64,000 nt of DNA from Massariosphaeria phaeospora (taxonomy: Eukaryota; Ascomycota; Dothideomycetes; Pleosporales): the NCBI GenBank assembly GCA_011032825.1, contig JAADJZ010000025.1, forward strand, positions 248,001-312,000, read 5' to 3'. Shown here in pieces: positions 1 to 9,166 of the stretch. The notes under the pieces are model-generated. The model did no database searches and was not told the origin of the DNA. It worked only from the letters and a program-made list of their open reading frames with translations. Position 1 is the stretch's first letter; every line of letters starts with the position of its first letter. The translations under genes and the position numbers were made by a program.

Positions 1-90
1 AGACGAGGACATCTGGGAAAGGTTCATGAATGCAACGATACGAATGATGGGTACCCACTAGGTATATGACAGCTACTACCACACAAGTGG

Positions 91-429
91 CTAACCAAAC
101 ATAATGAAGCCATCCATGCAGGCTTTACTTGATCTACCCGTTGGAGTGCCCACCTGATAACGGGCAAAGTTATAGCGAGTTCCCACCAAGTTAAGATTCA
201 GCAGCACCACATTCTGCCATCTGTTCACTATCACACACCGATCGATTTCGCGCGACCACTGGGCTCCGGTCGTGCAAGTTCCCGGGCTCCCGGTCTTGTC
301 GACTCCATCCATGGATAACACGAGGGGCCTAATCATGCGCATGGGTACCTGCCTAAAGGGGCTAGTTTGATGCTTCCGCGCCACTATCAGCGTGCAAAGT
401 GATAACAAGCTCACCAAGATTTGCGCCAT
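91..429 (-). CDS. candidate small secreted protein
   Basis: This is an open frame of 112 residues read from the ATG at 427-429. The first 17 or so residues (MAQILVSLLSLCTLIVA) form a hydrophobic stretch that looks like a signal peptide. The rest is not hydrophobic and has three cysteines (in GTCTTG, DRCVI and KACMD). The frame stays open upstream of this Met to 555, but that extension has no signal-like start, so I prefer the inner Met. No family is recognised. It lies at the window edge and has no introns. Short open frames are common here by chance, so this is only a candidate. Confidence 0.28.
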   Translation of the reverse strand: MAQILVSLLSLCTLIVARKHQTSPFRQVPMRMIRPLVLSMDGVDKTGSPGTCTTGAQWSREIDRCVIVNRWQNVVLLNLNLVGTRYNFARYQVGTPTGRSSKACMDGFIMFG

Positions 430-1037
430 GATCTCTTGATCCGGTGGTGGTCTACTAAGGTACGTTCCTGCTGCTCGGGTAAAGATGAGGGGCTTGTGAG
501 ACCGTTGCGTTGCGAGGTTCTGGGATAAATTGAAGCTCGTGCAAATGGCTACCAATATGCAGGTGGTTGCCGAGAAACCAGTTCCTTGAGTATGGCTCTA
601 TTCCCCCGCCAACAGCTTCTGACTGGGTTGCTCGTATGCTGTGGCCGTACGTCATACCTAACGATCGGTGCAGGCATTGAGCTCCCCTATCGGTTCTGTC
701 CCTAGTTGGTGGTTGATTGGTATTCAGTAGCCATTCTTGGAAGGTGGTCGTTGCCGAATGGCGTATCTCGGAACTGGAGCTCCTTGCAGCTCTTGTGGAG
801 CTACCCTAGCTCGTGGAAGTGAGCTTTTATTGATGGCGTCCCCGCTGACGGCTGCGACTTTTTCTGTGTCTTGCATTTGCTCGAGATTGAGAGAAGGTTC
901 TGTGGTTCAATTGACGCTTTGCCGCCCATCGGGGGAAAGTACAAGGTATGTTTACTTTGTCCATTTTTCCAGAGCTTCCTTCACGAGTTCTCTAACTTCT
1001 CTAGTTCCATTGAATTACTGAGCAACGAACCGGAAAC
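430..1037. other. intergenic, no supported gene
   Basis: This stretch lies between the small secreted candidate (-) and the carboxypeptidase (+). Short open frames at 455-655 (-) and 737-1021 (+) show no recognisable protein features. The last 200 bases are presumably the carboxypeptidase promoter and leader. I see no clear TATA box. Confidence 0.5.
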
Positions 1038-3196
1038 ATGAGAACATTCATGAGGCATTTCGCTGTGGCGTTGCTTGTTACAGGCTCCTCATCTCAATTC
1101 GTTCCAGCACCTGCCGACCTCATAACCAAAGAAGGATACGCGGGGATCAATGTTCGGTACAAAGAGGTGCCGGCTGGTATTTGCGAATTGGATCCGAATG
1201 TGAAGAGCTATTCGGGCTATGCGGATGTTGACGATGATCAGCACATCTTCTGGTAAGCAGCAGGATTCTCCGCCCTTATCCCTCTGGCACAATTCAGAAG
1301 ATACCTGAACCTTCCGCAATCCTCTTGACCGTATAGGAGATTCTAGCTAGAGGTAGATAGCTTACTGTCATCTTTACAAAGCCCTATTGTATCTAGCATA
1401 CAGGGTAATGTCTAGACAGCAGTTATTTAGGAGAGGGTAGGGACACGTAGGTGCTCGTCGGAACTGACCGTGCCAGGAGGGGTGTTCTCAGGCGAAGTAC
1501 TGTAAATCGGGACATGCTAACGACTCTAGGTGGTTTTTCGAGGCTCGAAATCAAGATCCAACCACCGCGCCCCTCACCGTTTGGATCAATGGCGGGCCCG
1601 GCTCCAGCTCAATGATCGGGTTGTTCCAGGAACTGGGCCCTTGCGGAGTTGGTCCCGATGGGAAGCCCTTCGACAACCCGTACTCTTGGTCGAATGCCAG
1701 CAACCTCGTGAGTGTGTTTGATTCTCGCTAGTACATCTTCCTGACGTGCAACCACAGCTGTTCATCGACGAACCCACAACCGTTGGCTTTTCTTACTCAA
1801 TACCTATCCCCGCATACAAAGACAGCGGCGGCTATATTATCCAACTACCAAACAACACGTGCCCAGATTACGCTGAGGCAGTTGGGACTTGCGGAACGTA
1901 CTCGAAACCTAATCATACTCTGACCGCTAACAGCACTGAGGGCGCGGCGCCTAATATGTGGAAGACGTTGCAAGGCTTCATGGGCGCCTTCCCGGATTAC
2001 TCTTCAAACGGATTCAATTTCGCGACAGAGTCGTACGGAGGACATTATGCACCTGTCTTCAATGCGTACATCCTGGACCAGAACGCTAAGAATATCTCTG
2101 GAGCCCACCCAATTCAACTGGAGAACGTGCTGATCGGAAACGGCTGGTTCGACCCACTTGTCCAATACCAGGCTTACTACAACTTCTCCGTCTATCCAGG
2201 TAACACATACGACTATGACCCGTACAACGACACAGTCAAAGCTGAATGGTACAACAACCTCTACGGGGAAGGCAACTGTCTTGACCAGACGAAACACTGC
2301 TACGCGACAGGCCAGAACTCGATATGTCAAAGAGCGGACGACTTTTGTTACAATAAGGTCGAACTTCCCTATGATCTATACTCTGGACGCGACGAATACG
2401 ATATGCGCTACTTGGTTCCGGATCCATTTCCGTACAGCTATTACGTCGAGTACTTGAATACGCCAGAAGTGCAGGCTGCGATTGGTGCATTCCAGAACTT
2501 CTCCGAGTCGTCCTCGACCGTCAGCAGTGCGTTCGGTAACACCGGGGATGACGACCGCGAGTCGGGCACTATTGCTGCATGTCAGAAGCTACTAGCCGCC
2601 GGCGTACAAGTTATGTTGTACTACGGAGATGCGTAAGTCCTGCCTCGAACACCAGCAGCCGGCTGAAGTAACGCGGGTTGCTAATGCGAGAAAACAGTGA
2701 CTACAACTGCAACTGGCTCGGCGGCCAAGTCGTCGCCGACGAGATCGCAGCGCCCGGCTACGACACGGCGGGCTTCGTCAACATCTCGACCTCGGACGCC
2801 ATCGTGCACGGCCAAGTCAAGCAGAGCGGCCTCTTCTCCTTCCTGCGCATCTACGAGTCCGGCCACGAAGTCCCGTTCTACCAGCCGCTCGCCTCGCTCG
2901 AGATCTTCGCGCGTGCGCTCAAGCAGGTCGACGTCGCGACGGGCGAAGTCAAGATCTGTGATGTTGCGGATTACAAGACCGTGGGCTCGCCGACGAGCAC
3001 GTATCGCGAGGGCAATGCGACGGTGCAGTTCGAGGTCACGCCCGCGAATGCGACGTACAACACTGCGCTCAATGCTCCGGACCCGGAGCCGACGTGGGCG
3101 GCTGGAGCGCTGGAGAAGAGAGGCAGTATTGGGAAGAGGGCTGGAGGAAGGGTTGGGAGGCCGCGGAGGTCGAAGGGCGGGAAGAGGCCGGCGTGA
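1038..3196 (+). CDS. secreted serine carboxypeptidase (peptidase family S10)
   Basis: Four exons: 1038-1252, 1530-1707, 1758-2632 and 2698-3196, giving 588 residues. It should remove C-terminal residues from peptides outside the cell or in the vacuole. An N-terminal signal peptide (residues 1 to about 19, ending GSSSQF) is followed by the S10 landmarks: the oxyanion-hole segment NGGPGSSS (92-99), the catalytic Ser in TESYGG (S223), the Asp region GDADYNCN (from 421) and the His in GHEVPFYQP (H479). Many N-x-S/T sites fit secretion. All three introns are GT-AG, and the joined frame restores family motifs across each junction (HIF-WWFFEARN, SNL-LFIDEP, GDA-DYNCNW). Intron 1 is unusually long (277 bp) because it contains a dispersed repeat. 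The last 30 residues are strongly basic, with two Lys-Arg pairs and GRPRR, which is odd for this family. Exon 4 is much richer in G/C at third positions than exons 1-3. Confidence 0.93.
1321..1410 (+). repeat. R1 dispersed repeat, copy A (in carboxypeptidase intron 1)
   Basis: A copy of a repeat of about 95 bp found at several places in this window. It begins cctcttgac and ends gtatctagcatacagggtaa. It lies wholly inside intron 1 (1253-1529), in the same orientation as the gene, and explains much of that intron's extra length. Other copies: 3341-3873 (split), 17248-17340, 26333-26424, 41781-41870 and 50446-50541. Confidence 0.7.
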
Positions 3197-3340
3197 TGGA
3201 ATTTGCACATAGATGATGAATGTTGACGTACTTTCCCAACTCAACTCGCGGACTTTGGCAACTATGTATAGAGCGCATGTCGTGCACACCTCCCTGCCAC
3301 GATGGATCAGCCCTCTCACCACTGCATAACCCGGCTTGGA

Positions 3341-3873
3341 CATTACTTAGTATACGAGTACTGGATACAGTAACGTACCTTATAGGTTCGCCGGACACAC
3401 AGGTTCGCCGGACACCTGTTTTTACTAAGGAAAATCAATAATCTAAGGCTTAATAACTCTAGATCTACTTAATAGAATTTTCTAAAAATTTAATATGTTA
3501 TTTCTGTATACATTAACTTTTCAATTCTAATATTACTAAGCTCTACCTAGTCTAATTCTAGAGATACAAAAAATACGCTAAAATAATCCCTGTAATTTAG
3601 GCTTTCTTTAATAGCTTTTTAAATACTAAGGCTAGAGCTTAGTAACCTTAGAATCTTAAAGTTTATATAGATGCAGCTTAGTAGTGAAATTTTTAGAGAA
3701 TTCTATAAAGTAGATCTAGAGTTATTAAGCCTTAGATTATTGATTTTCCTTAGTAAAAACAGGTGTCCGGCGAACCTGTGTGTCCGGCGAACCCATGAGG
3801 TACGTTAAGGCTTTGTAAGGATAGAAGAAAAGTATCGACTTGTTACTAGAAACTCTTACACTGTCAAGAGGAC
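3341..3873 (-). repeat. R1 dispersed repeat, copy B, split by a MITE
   Basis: The two halves of an R1 copy (3341-3372 and about 3808-3873) flank the MITE at 3373-3805. Removing the MITE and one TA joins ...gatacagta to aggctttgtaagg, which matches the intact copy at 50446-50541 (gatacaata then ggggtttgtaaag). The right half ends with actcttacactgtcaagagga, matching the cctcttgacag start of the other copies in reverse. Confidence 0.7.
3373..3805. mobile_element. 433-bp MITE with 118-bp terminal inverted repeats and TA target duplication
   Basis: The left end (3373-3490) and the reverse complement of the right end (3688-3805) agree over 118 bases with four mismatches by eye. Both begin ACGTACCT. 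The element is flanked by TA on each side (3371-3372 and 3806-3807), as expected for Tc1/mariner-type transposition. Within each arm the 15-mer AGGTTCGCCGGACAC occurs twice in tandem, two bases apart (3384-3398 and 3401-3415 on the left). The core (about 3491-3687) is A/T-rich and has no coding capacity, so the element is non-autonomous. The insertion site is another repeat (R1), so it was nested and the site is probably neutral. Confidence 0.88.
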
Positions 3874-4264
3874 TGCGTACAATTGCTAATACGGTGTGTC
3901 TTGTTTGGCAATTGGGTCTGCAAAAGTAGGTGGTAGCAGTAGCATGGCCATGCTTAGTCAGCCCGGCTCGCATTGCCTGTGGGAGGCATGTGAGACGTCA
4001 TCGGTTTCTTGTCAAGCTCATCCAAATTGAGGTCCTTTGATGTTTCTATCATGCACAGGATCGCTGGTGTCAGATATGCCTTTCACTTCGATAGCACGGC
4101 GAAACCTACCGTATGGTTTGGTTTACACCGGTGTAAGGCCCCCAGCGCGGGCTCCCAGCGGGGGGATTCAGCATTAGATGGACAGCATTTGGAAGCATCG
4201 GTGGTCATCCTGACTTGCCAGATTCAGATCCAGACGCAAACTAGACGATATCAACCTCAGTACG
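3874..4264. other. intergenic, no supported gene
   Basis: This is the region between the MITE-bearing repeat and the 164-residue gene. No conserved coding frame is seen. The C/A-rich stretch after 4200 is probably the leader of the next gene. Confidence 0.45.
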
Positions 4265-4834
4265 ATGCGACAAAAGCTCACAGACAGCAGCGCAAAGCGC
4301 GAAAAGGTGCCAGGCACCAATCCAGCATACTACAGCCGTGAGAAGGCAGCAGACCAGCTCTTATCCATCGATGAGTTCACGATGCGCCCAACACCACCCC
4401 TAAGGTGACCCCGCCCGGCCATCAACTCAACTCAACTCGCCCATTGCTCATCCCGCTAACCCACGCAACATTTACACAGCTCTCGCGATAACCGCATATT
4501 CTTCTACCTCGGCGGCTCCATAGCGCACGAGTACCCCGGCCTCGCCAACTCGACGCTCACCGTCATCGTCAAGTCCCCTGCTACAGGCGCCGAGTACAAG
4601 GGCACGCGGAAGATCAGCGAGGCCTGGCTCGTTACGGTGCGCCGTGAGGACGGGGCGTATGGCGGGCCGTTGGTGGTCGGGCAGAACGAGCTGGTGGGTG
4701 ATCAGGAGCTGCCGTTTGGCTTCGGGCATGCGGGGCACGGTGTGGAGGCGGTGGATGTCGAGGTCGTGGGCAGGCTGCCGGATGGGAGGGTGCTGTTTGG
4801 GTTCGAGGCGAGGGTGGAGGTGGGGATGCGATAG
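4265..4834 (+). CDS. conserved-looking hypothetical protein, 164 aa, two exons
   Basis: Exon 1 is 4265-4404 and exon 2 is 4480-4834. The intron (4405-4479) starts GTGACC, has a branch-like cgctaac and ends tttacacag, and joining the exons keeps one frame of 165 codons. The protein starts MRQKLTDSSAKREKV, then has a polar stretch (AYYSREKAADQLLSIDEF), a Pro-rich linker and a compact-looking region from about residue 50 (RIFFYLGGSIAHEYPG) to the end (LFGFEARVEVGMR). I do not recognise the family. There is no signal peptide or membrane segment. Strong G/C at third positions in exon 2 supports coding. The start is the first ATG of the exon; an acceptor-like cctcag lies just upstream, so an additional 5' exon is possible. 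Confidence 0.6.
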
Positions 4835-5440
4835 TGTTTTGGGCTCTGGACCTGGACAGTATGTGTAGATGGAGCAATTCAAAGGAAATGTCAAGGAGCA
4901 TTCACGACGCCTCTCATGTCTTGCGGGGCCTATCAAACTGCAGGCCGCCGTCTCGCATTGCCCGTGGCTGGACGGCAGGTCGAAGCGAGGGCAGCGCGGG
5001 CCCCTGCACACGCGGAGGGAGAGCGTCGACGGGTGGGGAGCGTGGGCGCCCGCAGACCAGAACTTCCTGCTTCGCACTCCAGAGACATTCTCCACCACCA
5101 CCACACGCTCTACCTCTAGCAGCACGACAGACTGCATCCCGCGCCCGCCGAATCACTGCACGCCCCGCCGCCGATCCCATCGCGAGCCTTCCGACGCTGT
5201 ACGACGCCGGAATCGCTATCCAAGACTTTTTCCTATCGCCGCAGCCGATAGCCCCATCGCAGGCTCATTCGCCGTCCTGCCACCCGGTGATGGTCGCTGC
5301 TAGCCCATGGCCTCCCCACGGGGCATAAGGAACCCGTCGACTGCGAGCGCCAGCCGGCCGTCAGTACCAGCGCCGCGCCTCGCGAGCCCAACGCGGTAGA
5401 CCGTCGTCGTCGTTGTCGTCCCCGCCATCGTCCCGCATAC
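4835..5440. other. intergenic / leader of the 1241-aa gene
   Basis: A G/C-rich stretch with several overlapping open frames on both strands, none with protein-like composition. From about 5150 it is C-rich on the + strand, typical of a fungal promoter-proximal leader for the gene starting at 5441. Confidence 0.45.
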
Positions 5441-8400
5441 ATGGCGCCCTCGAACATGTTTTCGTACCTTCGCCCCGGCCACGCAAAGCGCAATGCCTCG
5501 AGTGTCGCCTCTCCAGACCTCGCCAGCCCCGCCGCGGTGCCCCTCCCGAGTCCCTCTGTGCACTCGGCCGATTACTTGTCGTCGCCGCGCATACCTGACA
5601 ATGCGAGCTATACCTCGGGCTCGCCCGTGTCGCCGTATCCTCCCCAACTCCCGCCAATTCCACGCGTCGCGTCTCAGCTGGAGAGGAAAGGCGCGAGATC
5701 TGCTGCTGGCGGCCCGCAACACCGACATGAGCATAGTACGAGTGGTACGGCTGGGAACGACCAACTGGCAGAGGATCGGGAGCTGCATTCCCTTTACCAA
5801 CCCCAGCACGAGGATCCGTCACCGAGCCTTGATCCTAGACGGCCGTCATCTTCGCGGTCAGCTAAGTCCAGTCCGCCCACCGGTTTTCGATCCTATGGGC
5901 AGAGTCTCGCGCAAGTGGTGGAGCAGGCAGCTCAGTCGCAAACACCTGCACAGTCGTCCACCCACTTGCCGCCACTAAGTCTCTCTCCAAACTACTCGAG
6001 CAATTCCAGATCTCAGACTTCACTCATAAGCGGGATAAGCGACAGATTATCAGGGACACCTAAACCACCCGCGACCCCAACGGCAGCGGGACAGAAATCC
6101 GGGAAATCAAGACTGCGCAACCCCATGTCCCTATTGATGCGCCGCCGATCCTCACAGCCATTGGAGAATCTCTCGGACGAGGCTCTGGTCAGCCATCGGT
6201 CGCCTGGCGTCGTACCGCCCATACCGGAAAACTACGATCCAAGCATCCGCGGCCGCATAGTACACGACTTCAGCGCCCCTCGGATAAACCGCAACTTCTC
6301 CTATAACAATGCGTACGGGGATGATCAAGGGAGATCTTCAGGGAGCACGCCAGGGGAATCCGACCCGTACAGCCCCCCGAAGGTGGAGCGCGAACATACG
6401 CCAGTTTTCAGAGAGCATTTTGACGACGATACAAGCTATGAGCAGTCACAAGCAGCTATCAGAGCAGAACAACTTGCGAACAACGATTTCGTGAAGAGGA
6501 ATTCTATGCTAGGTTTGGCATTACCACCGCCTTCTGAGCGAACGCCTCCGCCACCTCCACCTCCACCAAAAGACTCGCCTCCTGTACCCCCTGCTGAACA
6601 TTCGTTACCCCTGCCACCACCACCGGAGCAAGTTCCAGATCATCATTCATCTATCTTGTCCCCAGTGCAAGAATCGCCTAGTCAAACATCTCCTCCACAA
6701 CAAACAACGCCCAGGAAACGCAAGTCAACAAAGACGCCGCCAGCGTCACGATCAAGAGCCACTTCAGTTACTGATCCGTCATTCTCGCCCGCCGGTCTAC
6801 CCACTCACCTTACTAGTAGAGCGTCGAGGTTTAGCTTTCAAATCGCTGGCAATGACTCTGCGCAAGAGAAAGTACTCGAAGAGAGACATAAGAAGAAAGC
6901 GGCCGAGCAAGCCTCTAAAGAAGTGCGCAAGTCGACTGACACTCTTGATGATGAGTATGACCAGTATGAGATGGATGACTTCGACATGGATGGTGGGTTT
7001 GAGGAAGATATCCCGATGCTGGGCGAAGAAGATGACTTTGGCGGCCTCGGTGACCACACCTTATCTCCCGGAATCGCCGCGTTCGACTTCTCCTCATCAC
7101 TCATACAGCCTATGAACAATCTCATGAGCCCGATGAGTATGAACAACGGGTTACAGACTCCTCGCGATGCAAATGGCAACCCTATCGGATTCGCCATGTC
7201 AGGAGACATGCTCCAAAAGTCTAATCTACCTGCATTTGAAAGACAACTGAACAGGAGCAATGCGCCCATTGCAGAGCCGCGCGGTCTTGGTTTGATGGAT
7301 CTCCAACCTGGAACTGCTGATCCTTCTACCATGACCCCTGATGATCCTCCCGGAGAGATTAGTGACGCGCTCGTCAATGGACCCGACTCTCGGAAGGCAT
7401 ATCTTGACGATGACATGTACTTTGATGATGGCATGATTGACGAACTGGGAGATGTTGACGCTGTTGAGTTCGACGAGAACGTGTTTGACGACCCAACGGG
7501 TCCATTCTTTGACAGAAAAGTCAAGTCGCCGGTTGTGGAAGAACTCCCTAGCGCACTCGCGTCTCATCCTCTGGAGATGTTGGCCTCGGAGACGGGCTAT
7601 GAAGCTGACAATGATACGCTGTCAAAGCACCTCGAGAAATCTGTTCCTTCTCTCGCTCACAAGACGTCCACAGCGCAGCCGAAACCGGTCCCTGATTACA
7701 ACAACCTCGACACTTATCACAGCGCTCTTGCAGAGGCTGCAAACCGGGCGGAAGCAGATGGTCGTTTTGCCAGGAAAGCAAGCATTGATGCTGGTCAGAG
7801 TAACTTTGATGTTGACGACTCATCTTCACTCAGCAATTCGCGTCCTAGCTTGATTCCTGATGATGGCCGTTTTAGTCAAGAGACGACCGGCTTCCCTCCC
7901 GACGATGATGTCTTTGGGATGAGCTCAAGTTTTGTCGATGATTACGATTACAGCGATTATGATTCGGCAATGGAAGACGATCCAATGATTGCCGCCGCGA
8001 ACGCAGAGGCTTTAGCATATGACTCTGAGGGCTTCTATGGTCAGGAATTCGGGTTCTACGCCAATGCTCAAGGAGAAACAATGAGCTCGTATGGTGGCTT
8101 CTTCGGCCCGTCTAATCTTGGTCGCACCGTCAGTGGTCGGAATGTAGTCCATGAACCAAATCTTACGCCGATTACCGAACGCAGCGAATACAGCACCCGT
8201 AACTCTTTCGTCTCTCTCAATCACTTCCGTGATGGTCAACAGCCGATAACGAGTCCGGGTCTTGCGCAGCTTGCACGCATTAGTCCGTATGGATGGCGAG
8301 ACGACGAGGATATGAGTTTGGATACGCTGATGAAGTTGAGAAAGGGAGCATTCGGCGGTAGCTCCGCCAGTCTACCTGGTAGTACATCGGCAAGTCCAAG

Positions 8401-9166
8401 AAATTCGTCCCCCATGGGCATGCAGTACATCCCGTCAACATCGAGCCCAGCGGGCCACAGGATGGTGGAGCATAACGAGAGTTCGTTGGAGAGCGACGGC
8501 TCCCAGGCGCTAGACGATGGCTACGAGGACGAGGATGAGCGAATGATGGACGCGGTAAATGAGCTACCGGAAGAGTACGACGACGACGACGACGAGGGCA
8601 GTGCTGGAGGCGAAGAGCGCGCGGAAAGTCCGACGTTAACGGCGAGCGATTACAACTCCTTGTCGAGTCCATTCCACGGGCAGAACGACATCCCACCGAT
8701 TCCTCAGATGGCGCTCCAATCTCCCACGCCCATGCCACTCAGCCCTCCGCCACCCCTTCCCTCGCATGCACAGCCAGCTATCCCTCCCACATCTCAAACA
8801 ACAGCTACCTTCTCGCAAAACTCCTCACCCCCGCTCACCCTACACACTGCCTTCTACACCACCTCTCCATCCCACGACACAACCACCAACCTCTCCTCCC
8901 CAACCCTGCACTCTGGCCCGCGCCGCCAGTCCCTCGGCCTCATCTCCCCGATCTCAACGACGAGTCCCGTGACGTCGCCTGGTGGTGGCAGTGCGTGGAA
9001 AGCGGGGGGCCATTCGCGGAACGGGAGTGCGGCGGATAGTGTGGCGTATGTGCGCGAGTTGGATGAGTTGGGTGGGGATCGCTGGGTGTTGGAGAGGAGG
9101 CGCACGGCGGAGAGTGGCGAGGCGGAGTTGGTGGGGAGGGAGGTGGTGGAGGGGGGGAGGATTTGA
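5441..9166 (+). CDS. large intrinsically disordered protein, 1241 aa, function unknown
   Basis: A single exon that begins MAPSNMFSYLRPGHAK; the Met at 5456 is an alternative start. It is dominated by Ser, Pro, Asp and Glu and has no enzyme motif I recognise. Visible features: basic RRRSS near residue 230 (a phosphorylation-like site), a polyproline block at about 366-398 (PPPPPPPPK, LPLPPPPEQ) suited to SH3 or profilin binding, a short charged helix near 470-500, then acidic segments at about 500-540 and 660-700, and a poly-Asp run near 1047. The segment about 860-935 (FYGQEFGFYANA, YGGFFGPSNLGRTVSG, LTPITERSEYSTRNSF) looks the most constrained. There is no signal peptide or membrane helix. 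It is probably a regulatory or scaffold protein, but that is inference. The 3' end (from about 8700) shifts to very G/C-rich codons. Confidence 0.85.
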   Translation: MAPSNMFSYLRPGHAKRNASSVASPDLASPAAVPLPSPSVHSADYLSSPRIPDNASYTSGSPVSPYPPQLPPIPRVASQLERKGARSAAGGPQHRHEHSTSGTAGNDQLAEDRELHSLYQPQHEDPSPSLDPRRPSSSRSAKSSPPTGFRSYGQSLAQVVEQAAQSQTPAQSSTHLPPLSLSPNYSSNSRSQTSLISGISDRLSGTPKPPATPTAAGQKSGKSRLRNPMSLLMRRRSSQPLENLSDEALVSHRSPGVVPPIPENYDPSIRGRIVHDFSAPRINRNFSYNNAYGDDQGRSSGSTPGESDPYSPPKVEREHTPVFREHFDDDTSYEQSQAAIRAEQLANNDFVKRNSMLGLALPPPSERTPPPPPPPPKDSPPVPPAEHSLPLPPPPEQVPDHHSSILSPVQESPSQTSPPQQTTPRKRKSTKTPPASRSRATSVTDPSFSPAGLPTHLTSRASRFSFQIAGNDSAQEKVLEERHKKKAAEQASKEVRKSTDTLDDEYDQYEMDDFDMDGGFEEDIPMLGEEDDFGGLGDHTLSPGIAAFDFSSSLIQPMNNLMSPMSMNNGLQTPRDANGNPIGFAMSGDMLQKSNLPAFERQLNRSNAPIAEPRGLGLMDLQPGTADPSTMTPDDPPGEISDALVNGPDSRKAYLDDDMYFDDGMIDELGDVDAVEFDENVFDDPTGPFFDRKVKSPVVEELPSALASHPLEMLASETGYEADNDTLSKHLEKSVPSLAHKTSTAQPKPVPDYNNLDTYHSALAEAANRAEADGRFARKASIDAGQSNFDVDDSSSLSNSRPSLIPDDGRFSQETTGFPPDDDVFGMSSSFVDDYDYSDYDSAMEDDPMIAAANAEALAYDSEGFYGQEFGFYANAQGETMSSYGGFFGPSNLGRTVSGRNVVHEPNLTPITERSEYSTRNSFVSLNHFRDGQQPITSPGLAQLARISPYGWRDDEDMSLDTLMKLRKGAFGGSSASLPGSTSASPRNSSPMGMQYIPSTSSPAGHRMVEHNESSLESDGSQALDDGYEDEDERMMDAVNELPEEYDDDDDEGSAGGEERAESPTLTASDYNSLSSPFHGQNDIPPIPQMALQSPTPMPLSPPPPLPSHAQPAIPPTSQTTATFSQNSSPPLTLHTAFYTTSPSHDTTTNLSSPTLHSGPRRQSLGLISPISTTSPVTSPGGGSAWKAGGHSRNGSAADSVAYVRELDELGGDRWVLERRRTAESGEAELVGREVVEGGRI

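Noticed and set aside
2681..3343. 220-codon open frame antisense to carboxypeptidase exon 4
   Set aside because: It is the mirror of very G/C-rich coding DNA; Arg/Val-rich composition and no motifs.
4472..5137. 221-codon open frame on the minus strand
   Set aside because: It overlaps the splice-supported 164-residue gene on the other strand and has Arg/Pro/His-rich, non-protein-like composition.
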